Positions 9,736 through 20,470 of a DNA stretch of 64,000 nucleotides are shown one piece after another. Position 1 is the first letter of the stretch. Each line of letters opens with the position of its first letter. Under the pieces are notes generated by a model. It was not told where the DNA came from and made no database searches. It saw nothing but the letters and a program-made list of their open reading frames with translations. Both the position numbers and the translations under genes were made by a program. This stretch comes from Pseudonocardia sulfidoxydans NBRC 16205 (lineage in GTDB: Bacteria > Actinomycetota > Actinomycetes > Mycobacteriales > Pseudonocardiaceae): contig NZ_BJVJ01000010.1 of NCBI RefSeq assembly GCF_007989085.1, forward strand, positions 43,924 through 107,923. The letters run 5' to 3'.

Positions 9736-10047
9736 TCAGTCGGCCTCGGGCGCCAGAACCCAGGCCGCGACGTAGAGCACCGCGCCGGCGCCCGCGCCGA
9801 GGATCGTCAGGGCGACGAGCCCGAGGCGCAGCAGGGACACGTCGATGTCGAGCTGCGCGGCGATGCCGCCGCACACGCCGCCGAGCATCCGGTCGGAGCG
9901 GCTGCGGACGAGACGGAAGGGCTTCTTCGGGGTGCCCTGCGCGTCGGCGGTCGTGTCCGTCGCCGGGTTGTCCGTCCCGGGGATGTCCGTCGGGGGGATG
10001 TCGGTCGTCGGGATCGAGGTGCCGGTCGAGGTGGTGTCGGTGTCCAT
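9736..10047 (-). CDS. PspC-domain membrane protein
   Basis: 103 residues. The N-terminal ~45 residues are Thr/Asp/Pro-rich and low-complexity. The PspC domain follows: LVRSRSDRMLGGVCGGIA, then an amphipathic segment and one hydrophobic helix (about residues 78-98). PspC proteins act in envelope stress responses in many bacteria; here only the domain is evident. It is followed by the two small membrane proteins on the same strand, without overlap. Start ATG 10047. Confidence 0.85.
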   Translation of the reverse strand: MDTDTTSTGTSIPTTDIPPTDIPGTDNPATDTTADAQGTPKKPFRLVRSRSDRMLGGVCGGIAAQLDIDVSLLRLGLVALTILGAGAGAVLYVAAWVLAPEAD

Positions 10048-10153
10048 GACGTCGAGACTCCCGCCGCGGACGGCGCACATCCTCCGGGACGCCCCCGATC
10101 CGAACCCGGATCCGACCCCGGCCCCGGGTCGGTGCTCACCCCCGGTGGGCTCC

Positions 10154-10474
10154 TCAGCCGCGGCGCGTCGACGGACCGATGCGAGGGCGCCGGCCACGTG
10201 GGACCGCGCGCCGCTGCTGCGGGATCCGGGGCACCTGGCGTCCGAGCAGCTCACGACCGGTGTCCGACGGAGTGCCGTCGGCGGGCGGGGGTGTTCTGTC
10301 GACGACCGGCAGTGCGACGGGGCGGGCGCGCCGCACGGGCATCGGCGGACGGTCCTGCCCGATGGCTTTCTCGCGCAGGTGGAAGAAGCGGCCGATGACC
10401 AGCGCGGCGGCCATCGCCACCACGAGCCATCCCGCGACGCCCACGAGAACCCACGCCAGAACTGAGATCGTCAT
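10154..10474 (-). CDS. Small single-span membrane protein, paralogue of the next gene
   Basis: 106 residues. One N-terminal transmembrane helix (about 4-27, ISVLAWVLVGVAGWLVVAM) is followed by a cytoplasmic Arg/Pro-rich tail. The helix and the GR that ends it align with the product of 10603-10833, so the two look like a tandem duplication. No known domain. ATG 10474 is chosen; GTG one codon earlier is possible. Confidence 0.65.
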   Translation of the reverse strand: MTISVLAWVLVGVAGWLVVAMAAALVIGRFFHLREKAIGQDRPPMPVRRARPVALPVVDRTPPPADGTPSDTGRELLGRQVPRIPQQRRAVPRGRRPRIGPSTRRG

Positions 10475-10602
10475 CACCTGCCTGGAGGCGACGATATACC
10501 GGGTGTGAGCGTTTCGCGCCGGGCCGTGACGCTGATGGGTGACGCTCGACAGCGGCTTTCGCGTCAGCTATCTGACGTCGCGTGGCCGGCACTCACGGAG
10601 GG

Positions 10603-10833
10603 TCAACGGTCGCGGAGGCGGTGCCCGCGGCCCGGCCGACCCGCCGGTGGATCACCGGAGGGCTCGTCGACCGGGTCCGGGGGCTGCGGCACCACCGGCT
10701 CGGCGGGACCTCGGGGGACCTGTGCGTCGCGGGCGCGGATCATCCGGCCGAGGAGGACGACGACGATCACCGACACAAGGATCCATGCCGCGACGCCGAT
10801 CGCGACCCAGCCGATGACCGGAATCGTCCCCAC
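10603..10833 (-). CDS. Small single-span membrane protein
   Basis: 76 residues with one N-terminal helix (IPVIGWVAIGVAAWILVSV, about 4-28), then a Pro/Arg/Asp tail. The W-x-x-x-GVA-x-W pattern is shared with the neighbouring 106-residue protein. Function unknown. It lies between XPB and that paralogue on the same strand. Confidence 0.65.
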   Translation of the reverse strand: MGTIPVIGWVAIGVAAWILVSVIVVVLLGRMIRARDAQVPRGPAEPVVPQPPDPVDEPSGDPPAGRPGRGHRLRDR

Positions 10834-10950
10834 CTCCCCCGCACGGTCGTGCCGTCAGGGGTTCGAGTGTGCCCGCCGGCCGGCCCCTCCGCCGACCTGA
10901 CTGGCCGATCAGCGCAGCACGGGGGCCCGATCGGGGGTATCCGGTGACTC

Positions 10951-12612
10951 TCAGTCCACCTCGGGGATGGCCGGGCCCAGCAGGTCGTCGGCGTCGACGA
11001 TCCGGTAGGCGTAACCCTGCTCGGCGAGGAAGCGCTGACGGTGAGCGGCGTACTCGGTGTCGAGGGTGTCGCGCGAGACCACGGAGTAGAAGTGCGCCTG
11101 CCGGCCGTCACCTTTGGGCCGGAGCAACCGGCCCAGCCGCTGGGCCTCCTCCTGCCGCGAGCCGAACGTTCCCGACACCTGAACGGCGACGGTCGCCTCC
11201 GGCAGGTCGATCGAGAAGTTCGCGACCTTACTGACCACGAGACGCTTGATCTCGCCCGCGCGGAACGCGTCGAACAGCGCCTCGCGCTCCTTGTTCTTCG
11301 TCGACCCCTGGATGACGGGGCACTCCAGCGCCTCGCCGAGGTCGTCGAGCTGGTCGAGGTAGGCACCGATCACCAGGGTGGGCTCGTCGGGATGGCGGTC
11401 GAGGATCGCCTTGACGACGGGCAGCTTCGTCCGCGCCGTCGACGCCATCCGGTAGCGCTCCTCCGCATCGGCGGTGGCGTAGCCGAGGCGCTCGGCGTCG
11501 GTCAGCGTCACCCGGACCTCGATGCACTCGGCCGGCGCGATCCAGCCCTGTGCCTCGATGTCGCGCCACGGGGCGTCGTAACGCTTGGGGCCGATCAGGG
11601 AGAACACGTCACCCTCGCGGCCGTCCTCGCGCACGAGGGTGGCGGTGAGGCCGAGCCGGCGGCGCGACTGCAGGTCCGCCGTCATCCGGAAGACGGGCGC
11701 GGGGAGCAGGTGCACCTCGTCGTAGATGACCAGACCCCAGTCCCGGGAGTCGAACAGCTCGAGGTGGCGGTACTCGCCCTTGGTCCGCCGGGTGATGACC
11801 TGGTAGGTGGCGATCGTGACCGGGCGGATCTCCTTGCGCTCGCCGGAGTACTCGCCGATCTCCTCCTCGGTCAGGCTCGTCCGCGCGATCAGCTCGCGCT
11901 TCCACTGCCGCCCGGAGACGGTGTTGGTGACGAGGATCAGCGTCGTCGCCTTGGCCTGGGCCATCGCCGCTGCGCCCACGAGCGTCTTGCCCGCCCCGCA
12001 CGGCAGCACGACGACACCCGAGCCGCCCTGCCAGAAGCCGTCGACCGCCTCCTGCTGGTAGGAGCGCAGGTTCCAGCCGTCCTCGGCGAGGTCGATCTCG
12101 TGGGCCTCGCCGTCGACGTAGCCGGCCAGGTCCTCGGCCGGCCACCCGATCTTGAGCAGGGCCTGCTTGAGCGGGCCGCGCTCGGACGGGTGCACGACGA
12201 CGGTGTCGTCGTCGATGCGCGCGCCGAGCATCGGGGCGATCTTCTTCTGCCGGAGGACCTCCTCCAGCACCGCGCGGTCGAGCGCCGTCATGACCAGGCC
12301 GTGGACCGGGGAGTTCGACAGCTGCAGCCGTCCGTAGCGGCCCATCGTGTCGACGACGTCGACCAGCAGGGGCTGCGGCACGGCGTAGCGGGAGAACCGG
12401 ACGAGGGCGTCGACGACCTGCTCCGCGTCGTGCCCCGCGGCACGGGCGTTCCACAAGGCCAAGGGCGTCACCCGGTAGGTGTGTACGTGCTCGGGCGCGC
12501 GCTCCAGCTCGGCGAACGGGGCGATCGCCGACCGGGCGTCGCCGGCCGAGGGGTGGTCGACCTCCAGCAGGAGGGTCTTGTCGGACTGGACGATGAGTGG
12601 GCCGTCGGGCAC
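10951..12612 (-). CDS. XPB/ERCC3-type DNA helicase
   Basis: Superfamily 2 3'-5' helicase of 553 residues, homologous to Rv0861c and eukaryotic XPB. The N-terminal third is the XPB damage-recognition-like region. Helicase motifs are LPCGAGKT (I), YDEVHLLP (II, DEVH box), GLTATLVRED (III, with the XPB-type RED triplet) and QRLGRLLRP (VI). GTG at 12612 has AAGGA 6 nt upstream. In mycobacteria the next gene is the helicase-associated Rv0862c; here that partner lies 8.7 kb away (21282-23531), with a signalling conservon between. Expected role: duplex unwinding in DNA repair. Confidence 0.95.
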   Translation of the reverse strand: MPDGPLIVQSDKTLLLEVDHPSAGDARSAIAPFAELERAPEHVHTYRVTPLALWNARAAGHDAEQVVDALVRFSRYAVPQPLLVDVVDTMGRYGRLQLSNSPVHGLVMTALDRAVLEEVLRQKKIAPMLGARIDDDTVVVHPSERGPLKQALLKIGWPAEDLAGYVDGEAHEIDLAEDGWNLRSYQQEAVDGFWQGGSGVVVLPCGAGKTLVGAAAMAQAKATTLILVTNTVSGRQWKRELIARTSLTEEEIGEYSGERKEIRPVTIATYQVITRRTKGEYRHLELFDSRDWGLVIYDEVHLLPAPVFRMTADLQSRRRLGLTATLVREDGREGDVFSLIGPKRYDAPWRDIEAQGWIAPAECIEVRVTLTDAERLGYATADAEERYRMASTARTKLPVVKAILDRHPDEPTLVIGAYLDQLDDLGEALECPVIQGSTKNKEREALFDAFRAGEIKRLVVSKVANFSIDLPEATVAVQVSGTFGSRQEEAQRLGRLLRPKGDGRQAHFYSVVSRDTLDTEYAAHRQRFLAEQGYAYRIVDADDLLGPAIPEVD

Positions 12613-13091
12613 CGAGAGTCCTTTCGCACGCGCAAGATGAGCTGGGCGGGGCCGTGACGTCGACGAACGGCGACAATCGGTCACTCCACGTGACCGGCTT
12701 CGGTCGAGCGACGGACGGGGAAAGCGGGCGCCGACCTCGCGATATACTCCACTGGCTCCGAAAGAGCAGAGGTAATCCGACGCGATCGTACCTACTCGGC
12801 GCCGCAGCGGTCGTTCCCCGACGCCCGCGTGTCGTAGTCGCGCAGGTCACGTGGTCCAGTCGGTTTCACCCGTCCGGATGACCCACCACAGAAGGCTCGA
12901 CGGCTCCACACGATGCTCCCCGTAGTCGCACCTCGTTTCCGTTCCGGTACGCGCTGTCCATCCACCGCGGCGGACGGGCAACTCGGCTCTGCATCCCGTC
13001 GACGACGCAACCTCTGTCGGGGGTCCGTGTCAGGCTCGGACGGCTCGAACCCGAACGGCTCGACGCAGACCGGCAGCAGGGAGTTCTCGAC
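12613..13091. other. Divergent intergenic region, XPB / sensor kinase
   Basis: A 479-bp gap with no gene I can support. It contains an operator-like palindrome at 12678-12696 and a TATACT hexamer at 12743-12748 that could be a -10 box for the conservon. AGGGAG ~9 nt before the GTG at 13092 sets the kinase start. Confidence 0.5.
12678..12696. promoter_or_regulatory. Palindrome between XPB and the sensor-kinase operon
   Basis: CGGTCAC-TCCAC-GTGACCG, perfect 7-bp arms with a 5-bp spacer, 66 bp upstream of the XPB start. Probably a repressor or activator site; the protein is unknown. Confidence 0.4.
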
Positions 13092-16000
13092 GTGACCACC
13101 ACCGAGCGTGGCCCATCGCGGTCCGAACGGTTGAACCCACGCAACTGGAGCCTGTCGATCAAGCTCCTGATCGTCGGTCTGGTGCCCACCCTGCTGGCCC
13201 TCGGCCTCGGTGCCCTGCGCATCTCCGACCAGGCCGACGTCGCCGCCGACCTCGGCCGCAGCAACGAGCTCCTCGCCGTCCGCGACCAGGTCGAGGCCGC
13301 CGCCACCGCGCTGCGCGCCGAGCGCGACGCCGCCGTCCGGTTCGTCGCCGCCAACCGCACGGGCGACCGCGCCCCGGTCGACGCCGCCGCCCAGACCACC
13401 GACGCCCAGCTCGACAAGGCCGTCCAGGCGCTGGCCAGCACCGAGTCGGCCGACGACCCGGGCGTCGGCGCGCAGCCCCTGCGCGACGTCAAGGTCTCCA
13501 TGCAGGACCTGCGCCGCGACACGACCTCGTCCCCGCTGCCGGCGGACGGCATCCTCAACCGCTACGGCGACGTCGTCTCCCAGACCGACGTCGTGGTCCG
13601 CACGCTGCTGCGCCAGGTCGCCAACCCCGAGGTCGCCGGCCTCGCCGACGCGCTCGCCGCCACCGACGCGGCGGCCGAGCAGCTCGCCGTCCAGCACACC
13701 GTCGTCGCCGCCGCCGTCGCCGCCGGCCGGGTCACCGACACCGACCTCACGCTCGTCGGCGCCACCGAGAACGCCTACAACGCGGCGTTCAACTCCTACC
13801 GCCTGTCGCTCACCCCCGAGCAGCAGCAGCGCTTCGGGCTCTTCGGCACCGACCCCGCCAACGGCCCGCGCGTCCAGCTCGGCGCCACCATCCTGCAGAC
13901 CACGCCGGGTCGCGCACTGACCATCGACCCCGCCGCCTGGGACGCCGCCTACACCTCGTCGAACGACGCGGTACAGAAGTCGGCCGACGCCGCCGTCTCC
14001 CAGCTCAAGCAGGACACCACCGCCGCCCAGGAGGCGGCCAGCAACCAGGCCGGCGTCAACTCCGTCATCCTGATGCTCGGCCTGCTGCTGGGCATCGCGA
14101 TCATCGTCCTGCTCGCCCGCTCGCTGCTGAAGTCGCTGCGACTGCTGCGCTCCAGCGCGCTCGACGTCGCGGAACGGCAGCTCCCCGAAGCCGTCGAGAG
14201 CCTGCGGACCGGTGAGTCGCCCAACGCCCACGTCGACCCCGTGCCGATCGACACGCGCGACGAGGTCGGCCAAGTGGCCCGAGCGTTCGACGCCGTCCAC
14301 GGCCAGGCCGTCCGCCTCGCCGCCGACCAGGCCGCGCTGCAGGCCAACGTCAACAGCATGTTCGTCAACCTCTCCCGCCGCAGCCAGGCGCTCGTCGAGC
14401 GCCAGCTGCAGCTCATCGAGCAGCTGGAGAGCAACGAGCAGGACCCCGACCAGCTGTCCAACCTGTTCCAGCTCGACCACCTGGCGACCCGTATGCGTCG
14501 CAACAGCGAGAACCTGCTGGTCCTCGCCGGCACCGAGCTCTCCAAGCGCAACATCGCGCCCATCCCCGTCGTCGACGTCCTGCGCGCCGCCGTGTCCGAG
14601 GTCGAGCAGTACCAGCGGATCGTCGTGCAGTCGCCGCCCGACGCCACCGTCGTCGGCCGCGCCGCGAACGACCTCGTCCACCTGCTGGCCGAGCTGCTCG
14701 ACAACGCGACCAACTTCTCCCCGCCCGACTCCCAGGTCGTGCTGAGCAGTACCCGCACGCCCGACGGCTCGATCCTCGTCGAGATCGCCGACCGCGGCGT
14801 CGGCATGGCCGAGCACGAGCTCACCGACGCCAACGAGCGCCTCGGCGGCCCCGCTCAGGTCGACGTCTCCGCGTCACGTCGCATGGGCCTGTTCGTGGTC
14901 GGTCGCCTCGCGGCCCGCCACGGCATCGGTGTCCGCCTCGGCAGCACCGGCTCCGGCGGCCTCACCGCCTCGGTCACTGTGCCCGGCTACCTCATCCCCG
15001 GCGCCCCCGGCGACGCGACCGGCCCGGCCGGCGCACCGAAGATGCCGTCGGTCCAGGACGGCACCGCAGGTCCCGCCCTCCCCCAGCACGTCACCCCCAA
15101 CGGGCACGTCGTTCCCACCGGCTCGCTGGCCGACCTCGTCGTCGGCGACGACGGGACGACCTTCCCGCCGCTGCAGACGGTCGACGGATCGGCCAACGGC
15201 TCCGGGCCCGGCTCCCACACCAACGGCTCCTCGCCGCTGCTGCCCACCCGCCGCCCCGGCGCCAATCTGCTGTCGGGCACCTCCGGCAACGGCCGCACCC
15301 CCGGCGAGATGTTCACGCCCACCGAGGCCGACGACCACGAGTCCGACGAGGGCGGCTGGGCTCTGGCCGGCCCGGCCCCGGGGGCCCCGGTCGTTCCCGA
15401 TTCCCCGGCCCCGACCGGCTCCGCCGACCCCGCCACCGGGTGGGCCCTCGCCGGGCCCGTCGTCCCCGAGGAGGAGCTGCGCGCCGCGCACGGCCTCACC
15501 GCACCGCACCCCGACGCCCCCGAGGCCGGCCGGGCCCCGTCCGACACCCCGCCCACCCGGGCCGGTGGCGCCGCCGCAGCCGCGCTGGGCGGCGCCGCGG
15601 CCGCCGCCGCGCTCGCCGCGGCCCGTCGCCGGGCCCGGCGTCAGCCGCCCGAGGCCCCCACCCCCGACGACCCGAACGAGTTCTTCACGGGCACCGACGG
15701 GTCCGACGACGCCCGCATCACCGGGTCGCGTCCGGACACCGCCCGCGCGCTGCTCGGCCGTCCCAAGGAGCCGACGCCGTCGCCGCGTCACGAGAACACC
15801 GGCACCGGCGAGATCCGCATCGCCGTCGATCCCCACTCGGCGCCGCTGCCCCGCCGGACGCCGCGTCCCATCGGCCAGGTCGCGACCGAGGGCCAGGTTC
15901 CCGAGGTCCCCGGCGAGACCGGCCGCGACGCCGGCCCTGACGAGACCCCCCGCGACGAGACCCCCCGCGACGACGACGCAGCCGTCGACGCCGGTCCTGC

Positions 16001-18293
16001 CGCCGGTTCCGACGCGCCTGCGCCCGAGGTCGGGTCGGCCGACGCCGCCGTGACGGCTGCCGGCTCGGATGCCTCCGACTCGGGTGCCTCCGACTCCGGT
16101 GCCTCCGGGGCCGCGGTCATCGCCGAGGCGGACACCACCGACGAGGCTGCCGCCGGCGAGAGCGCCACCGGCGAGAGCAGGGCCGACGAGAGCAGGGCCG
16201 ACGAGCCTGCGGCCGACGACGAGAGCGCCTCCGACGAGAGCGCGGCAGCCAAGAGCACGGCAGCCAAGAGCACGTCGGCCGAAGCTGCGGCCGACGACGC
16301 CGAGGGCGGCGGCGACGCTGCTGCCGAGGTACCAGCGGCCGACGAGCAGCCCGCCCCTGCCTCGCCCTTCCGGCGGCGCGACATCGGCGCGGCCCTCGCC
16401 GCGGGCCTCGCCGGGACTGTCCGCGGTTCCGACGACGCCGCCGCCCGGCCCGCCGACCGCACCGACGACACCGCCTCCGCCCGCCCGCTCGTCTCCGGTC
16501 CCCAGGCCGCGAGCGACCGGCCGGCAGCCGAGGCTGCCGCTGCCGCCACCGACGCCGGAACCGCCGAGAGCGGGCCCACCGGGGAGACCGACACCGAGGC
16601 GTCGCGTGCCCGCGACACCGAGGCCGCACCGTCTGCCCCGACCCCCCGGCCGAACATCATGCGACCGGTCCCACGGCCCGGCACCCCGCCGTCGCCGAGC
16701 GGGCCCGCCGACCGGCAGCCGCCGTCGGCGCTGCCGCCGCCGTCGCGTCCGGCGGCCGATGGTCCCGGCCGCTCCGGTCTGCTTCCGCGCCGCATCCCGG
16801 GTGCGGAGATGAACCGCACCCCTGTGGGGCCGCCTCCGGTCCCGGCGCCGGACACCTCGACTCCCGACGCGCGGACGGCCGCTCCTGTCGCAGCGAGTGG
16901 CCCGGTCGACCTGACCAAGGCCGGTCCGGACAACGTTCCCGCCCAGCCGGCCGCGCGGCAGGACCCGGCCGCGCAGGGTCCCGACACACAGTCGCCGACC
17001 GCGCAGACTCCCGCGCCGCAGACTCCCGCGCCGCAGACTCCCGCGCCGCAGACTCCCGGCGGGCTGCCCGCGCGGGGAACCGGGGCGCCCGTCCCGCCGC
17101 AGGACGGTGGCGACACCGCGGGCCGTGTCCCGACCGGCGAGCAGCCCGCCGTCCGGCCGGTCGGTGAGCAGCGTGCCGCCGAGCCCGCGATCGGTGAGCA
17201 GCGCAGTGCTCCGCCGCTGCCGCAGCGGGCCGGCACGCCGCAGCCGCCGGCCCGGCCCGCGGCGCAGCCCCTGGCAGCACAGCCGCCGGCAGCCCAGGCC
17301 CCGGCCGCGCCGCCTACGGTCGCGCAGCCACCGGCAGCGCAGGCCCCGACAGCGCAGGCCCCGACAGCCCAGGCCTCACTGGCCCAGCCGCCCGCGGCTC
17401 AGGTCCCCGCGGCCCAGCCGCCCGCAGCCCAGCCGCCCGCAGCCCAGCCGCCCGCAGCCCAGCCGCCCGCAGCCCAGGCCCCCGCAGCCCAGCCGCGGGC
17501 CGCGCAGGCGCCGAACGCGCCGCAGGCGGGTCCGCCGCAGACCGGTGGTCTGCCCGTCCGTACCCCGGGTGCGCAGTCCTACGGCCGGCCGCCGGCCCCG
17601 CCGCAGCCGGGCCCGGCGTACCCCCAGCAGGGTCCGCCCGCCGAGGAGGCCGCGTCCGAGGACGACGGCTTCTCCACGCCGATCTTCGCCGAGATCGCGT
17701 CGGCCTGGTTCCGCTCGAACCGGCCGATCCCGATCACCTGGAGCGACGAGGTCCCGCAGAACGGCACGCCCGCGCCGGTCGTGCCGCCCGGGTCCGACCC
17801 GTTGCAGGTCAGGCCGTCGCCGGTGGCACGCCCGCCGGCGTCCGCGCCGGCCCAGCCGGTCGCGGCCACCCCGCTGCGCGCGGCTCCCGACGCGTCGGGG
17901 CCGGGCCGGCAGACCGCGGGCGACGACGACTTCTCCAGCACCGCCGACATCGGCTGGGAAGCCGCCGGGCGCAACGCGGAGACGTCGGCGGGCGAGTACA
18001 CCTCAGCCGGACTGCCCAAGCGGCGACCCCGGGCTCGACTCGTGCCCGGCAGCGCGGGAGGATCCGCGGTGCTCGCGTCGTCGACCTCGACGACGGCATC
18101 GGCGACCGCCACCGACGCCGGAGGACGGACGGCGGAGGCGGTCCGCGGACGACTCGCCAGCTACCAGAGAGGGATCCGGCAGGGCCGGGAGAACCGGCTC
18201 CGCAGGGAACGTGAACTCGCCGAGGGCAGGATGGCGAACAGCACCGATGCGCAGCCCGCGGGTGCGGGCGCACAGGACGAGGAGACCAGGTGA
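13092..18293 (+). CDS. NIT-type sensor histidine kinase with ~900-residue disordered tail (CvnA-like)
   Basis: 1733-residue membrane kinase, first gene of a conservon. Order: transmembrane helix ~24-44, extracytoplasmic nitrate/nitrite-sensing-like helical domain ~50-320, second helix ~325-345, HAMP ~346-410, dimerisation/His segment with [11 protein letters not shown] near 460, and ATPase domain with [11 protein letters not shown] (~533), EIADRGVGM and [12 protein letters not shown]. From ~640 to ~1510 the chain is Pro/Ala/Asp-rich, including AAQPP-type repeats near 1440-1470. Two conserved C-terminal islands follow: [13 protein letters not shown] and [16 protein letters not shown], then [12 protein letters not shown]. 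The tail is long even for this family. GTGA overlap with the next gene. In Streptomyces such kinases signal through the roadblock/GTPase partners encoded downstream. Confidence 0.93.
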   Translation: MTTTERGPSRSERLNPRNWSLSIKLLIVGLVPTLLALGLGALRISDQADVAADLGRSNELLAVRDQVEAAATALRAERDAAVRFVAANRTGDRAPVDAAAQTTDAQLDKAVQALASTESADDPGVGAQPLRDVKVSMQDLRRDTTSSPLPADGILNRYGDVVSQTDVVVRTLLRQVANPEVAGLADALAATDAAAEQLAVQHTVVAAAVAAGRVTDTDLTLVGATENAYNAAFNSYRLSLTPEQQQRFGLFGTDPANGPRVQLGATILQTTPGRALTIDPAAWDAAYTSSNDAVQKSADAAVSQLKQDTTAAQEAASNQAGVNSVILMLGLLLGIAIIVLLARSLLKSLRLLRSSALDVAERQLPEAVESLRTGESPNAHVDPVPIDTRDEVGQVARAFDAVHGQAVRLAADQAALQANVNSMFVNLSRRSQALVERQLQLIEQLESNEQDPDQLSNLFQLDHLATRMRRNSENLLVLAGTELSKRNIAPIPVVDVLRAAVSEVEQYQRIVVQSPPDATVVGRAANDLVHLLAELLDNATNFSPPDSQVVLSSTRTPDGSILVEIADRGVGMAEHELTDANERLGGPAQVDVSASRRMGLFVVGRLAARHGIGVRLGSTGSGGLTASVTVPGYLIPGAPGDATGPAGAPKMPSVQDGTAGPALPQHVTPNGHVVPTGSLADLVVGDDGTTFPPLQTVDGSANGSGPGSHTNGSSPLLPTRRPGANLLSGTSGNGRTPGEMFTPTEADDHESDEGGWALAGPAPGAPVVPDSPAPTGSADPATGWALAGPVVPEEELRAAHGLTAPHPDAPEAGRAPSDTPPTRAGGAAAAALGGAAAAAALAAARRRARRQPPEAPTPDDPNEFFTGTDGSDDARITGSRPDTARALLGRPKEPTPSPRHENTGTGEIRIAVDPHSAPLPRRTPRPIGQVATEGQVPEVPGETGRDAGPDETPRDETPRDDDAAVDAGPAAGSDAPAPEVGSADAAVTAAGSDASDSGASDSGASGAAVIAEADTTDEAAAGESATGESRADESRADEPAADDESASDESAAAKSTAAKSTSAEAAADDAEGGGDAAAEVPAADEQPAPASPFRRRDIGAALAAGLAGTVRGSDDAAARPADRTDDTASARPLVSGPQAASDRPAAEAAAAATDAGTAESGPTGETDTEASRARDTEAAPSAPTPRPNIMRPVPRPGTPPSPSGPADRQPPSALPPPSRPAADGPGRSGLLPRRIPGAEMNRTPVGPPPVPAPDTSTPDARTAAPVAASGPVDLTKAGPDNVPAQPAARQDPAAQGPDTQSPTAQTPAPQTPAPQTPAPQTPGGLPARGTGAPVPPQDGGDTAGRVPTGEQPAVRPVGEQRAAEPAIGEQRSAPPLPQRAGTPQPPARPAAQPLAAQPPAAQAPAAPPTVAQPPAAQAPTAQAPTAQASLAQPPAAQVPAAQPPAAQPPAAQPPAAQPPAAQAPAAQPRAAQAPNAPQAGPPQTGGLPVRTPGAQSYGRPPAPPQPGPAYPQQGPPAEEAASEDDGFSTPIFAEIASAWFRSNRPIPITWSDEVPQNGTPAPVVPPGSDPLQVRPSPVARPPASAPAQPVAATPLRAAPDASGPGRQTAGDDDFSSTADIGWEAAGRNAETSAGEYTSAGLPKRRPRARLVPGSAGGSAVLASSTSTTASATATDAGGRTAEAVRGRLASYQRGIRQGRENRLRRERELAEGRMANSTDAQPAGAGAQDEETR

Positions 18294-18712
18294 CCGCACC
18301 ACAGACCCAGCCGAGCCGGTTCGGATGGCTGGTCACGAACTTCGCGGAGCGCGTGCCGGGGGTGGCCCACGCGATCGTGGTGTCGGCCGATGGTCTGCTC
18401 CTGACGTCGTCGGACCGCCTCCCGCGGGACCGTGCCGATCAGCTGGCGGCCGTGTCGTCGGGATTGATCAGCCTGACCCAGGGTGCAGCCCGCTGCTTCG
18501 ACGCGGGCGGGGTCGTGCAGACCGTTGTCGAGATGGACCGGGGCATCGTCCTGCTGATGTCGATCAGCGACGGTTCCTGCCTGTCCGTCCTGGCTTCACC
18601 GACGTGCGACATCGGCCTCATCGGCTACGAGATGACGCTGCTCGTCGACCGTGTCGGTCAGCTGCTCACCCCGGAGCTGCGGGCCGAGCTGCAGGGTTCC
18701 TTCGGGCCCTGA
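18290..18712 (+). CDS. Roadblock/LC7 domain protein (CvnB-like)
   Basis: 140 residues, a single roadblock/LC7 domain spanning almost the whole protein ([20 protein letters not shown] at the start, GRE-like surface helix at the end). Family members act as regulatory or GTPase-activating partners of small G proteins. Its GTG overlaps the kinase stop (GTGA), showing coupled translation; the DUF742 gene follows after 78 bp. Confidence 0.93.
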   Translation: MTAPQTQPSRFGWLVTNFAERVPGVAHAIVVSADGLLLTSSDRLPRDRADQLAAVSSGLISLTQGAARCFDAGGVVQTVVEMDRGIVLLMSISDGSCLSVLASPTCDIGLIGYEMTLLVDRVGQLLTPELRAELQGSFGP

Positions 18713-18790
18713 TCGCACGCACCGCACGACCGGCCGCGGCAGCGGCCCGAACCCCGTCCGACGTCGACAAGCAGAGGTAGGTGATACGCG

Positions 18791-19723
18791 ATGAGCATCG
18801 GTCCCGACGACGAACGCCGGCAGTCCGACGAGCCACCCCTTGCCGACGTCATGAACGGGTTCTCGTTGGACAGCCGTCATGAGCGCGACGGCTACGAGGA
18901 GCAGTATCCCGACTACGAGGCGCCCGAGCGCCGGTTCTGGACCAGGAAGCCCAGCGGTCCGCGTCCGCCGTCCCCGTACCCCGCGCACGCGGAGGCCGGG
19001 CCGACGTGGGACGCGAGCAGCGCGACCCAGTTCCACGAGACGGACTGGTTGACCGGGCACGCCCCCACGGGCGGCACGGTGCAGCGCCCCGACGGCGACA
19101 GCCCGCAGAGCGACTTCCTGGCCGGGATGCCGAGCATCGACACGCCGCGGCACCGCCCCCTGCGGGCGCCGCGCAAGGTGTCGGAGGTGCTGCGGCACTA
19201 CAACCCGCAGACCGACGCGCCGGAGGAGCCCGAGCAGCCGCAAGGGCAGACGTTCCAGCCGGCGGGCCCGCGGCCCTCGGCCGATCCGCTGCCGGTGAGC
19301 CGGGCTCTGCCCGACTCCGCACCGACGGCCCCGATCGACCTCCGGGGCGTCGGCGAGGTCGGCGATCTTGAGGATGTCTCCTCGGGTGCGTCCTTCGTCC
19401 GCCCGTACGCGTGGACTCGGGGCCGGACCAGGTCGGGTCTCGACCTCGCGATCGAAGCCCTGGTCTCGACGAGCCGGCAGGGCCGCAGCCAGCTGGAGCT
19501 ACTGCAGATGGAACATCGGGCGATCGCCGAACTGTGCGAAGAGCCCCGCTCGGTCGCCGAGGTGGCGGCGCTGATGTCGCTCCCCCTGGGGGTGGCGCGC
19601 GTGCTGCTCGGTGACATGGCAGGACTGGGCGTCGTCACGGTGCACCAGACCGCGAGCAGTACCGGCTCGTCGCCGGACCTCGCTCTGATGGAAAGGGTGT
19701 TGAGTGGACTCCGTCGGCTCTAG
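18791..19723 (+). CDS. DUF742 protein with long N-terminal extension (CvnC-like)
   Basis: 310 residues. DUF742 covers about 195-305 (FVRPYAWTRGRTRSG, then a winged-helix-like region and LPLGVARVLLGDMAGLGVV). Residues 1-190 are an acidic/Pro-rich extension without a known domain, whereas typical family members are ~120-150 residues. ATG 18791 is preceded by AGAGGTAG about 10 nt upstream. It overlaps the GTPase gene by 20 bp. DUF742 proteins are the third component of conservons and may couple kinase to GTPase. Confidence 0.9.
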   Translation: MSIGPDDERRQSDEPPLADVMNGFSLDSRHERDGYEEQYPDYEAPERRFWTRKPSGPRPPSPYPAHAEAGPTWDASSATQFHETDWLTGHAPTGGTVQRPDGDSPQSDFLAGMPSIDTPRHRPLRAPRKVSEVLRHYNPQTDAPEEPEQPQGQTFQPAGPRPSADPLPVSRALPDSAPTAPIDLRGVGEVGDLEDVSSGASFVRPYAWTRGRTRSGLDLAIEALVSTSRQGRSQLELLQMEHRAIAELCEEPRSVAEVAALMSLPLGVARVLLGDMAGLGVVTVHQTASSTGSSPDLALMERVLSGLRRL

Positions 19724-20297
19724 GCCACAGGCCGTCGCGACGACGGCGACGATCTCGGCCAAGATCGTCGTCGCCGGTGGGTTCGGTGTCGGCAAGACGA
19801 CCTTCGTCGGGTCGGTCTCCGAGATCGTGCCGCTCACGACCGAGGCCGTCATGACCGAGGCGAGCGCGGGTCACGACGATCTGTCCGCGACGCCGAACAA
19901 GACGACCACGACCGTCGCCATGGACTTCGGGCGCGTCTCGCTGGACTCGGACCTCATCCTGTACCTGTTCGGCACTCCCGGGCAGCACCGGTTCTGGTTC
20001 ATGTGGGACGACCTGGTGCGTGGCGCGATCGGCGCGGTCGTCCTGGTCGACACCCGCCGGCTCGCGGACTGTTTCGGCGCGATCGACTTCTTCGAGGACC
20101 GTGGACTGCCCTACGTGGTGGGCCTCAACGCGTTCGACGGAATGCTGCAGCACCGCATCGACGACGTGCGCGAGGCGATGGCCATCAGCCCCGACGTCCC
20201 GATCGTCACCTGCGACGCGCGTAATCGGGACTCGACGAAGCAGACGTTGATCTCGCTGGTCGAGCACGCGATGACGCAGCGGATGGCGTCGCACTGA
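19704..20297 (+). CDS. Conservon small GTPase (CvnD-like)
   Basis: 197 residues of the MglA/CvnD-type Ras-like GTPases. G1 is GGFGVGKT (residues 25-32), G3 is GTPGQ (90-94), and G4 is NAFD (142-145) in place of NKxD, which is characteristic of this actinobacterial branch. The GTG start overlaps the end of the DUF742 gene. Expected to cycle GTP under the roadblock and DUF742 partners, relaying the kinase signal. A strong hairpin (20307-20353) ends the operon. Confidence 0.94.
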   Translation: MDSVGSRPQAVATTATISAKIVVAGGFGVGKTTFVGSVSEIVPLTTEAVMTEASAGHDDLSATPNKTTTTVAMDFGRVSLDSDLILYLFGTPGQHRFWFMWDDLVRGAIGAVVLVDTRRLADCFGAIDFFEDRGLPYVVGLNAFDGMLQHRIDDVREAMAISPDVPIVTCDARNRDSTKQTLISLVEHAMTQRMASH

Positions 20298-20306
20298 TCC
20301 ACCCTT

Positions 20307-20353
20307 CGCTGCCGCTGTCGACACCCCTGGTCAGGGCTCCGACGGCGGCAGCG
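20307..20353 (+). terminator. Terminator of the conservon
   Basis: CGCTGCCGCTGTCG (20307-20320) pairs with CGACGGCGGCAGCG (20340-20353) with one T-G wobble; a nested CCCTG/CAGGG stem lies inside. It begins 10 bp after the GTPase stop. Confidence 0.7.
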
Positions 20354-20463
20354 GCGTGTGGACCGCCTGCGGAACGCCCTCGTGCCGTAGCCGGTCGACG
20401 GCGGTCTCGACGAGCCCGAACATCGCGAGGGCTGCGAGCGACCCCTCGCGGATGCTGCAGTCC
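20332..20463 (-). pseudogene. Possible truncated coding remnant
   Basis: A minus-strand frame of ~44 codons with clear G/C third positions, ending PQAVHTPLPPSEP before a TGA at 20334. It includes the segment LAALAMFGLVETAVDRLRHE. The 5' side is cut by the repeat array starting at 20471, so it resembles the end of a gene whose front was lost. No domain recognised. Confidence 0.3.
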
Positions 20464-20470
20464 GAACGGC

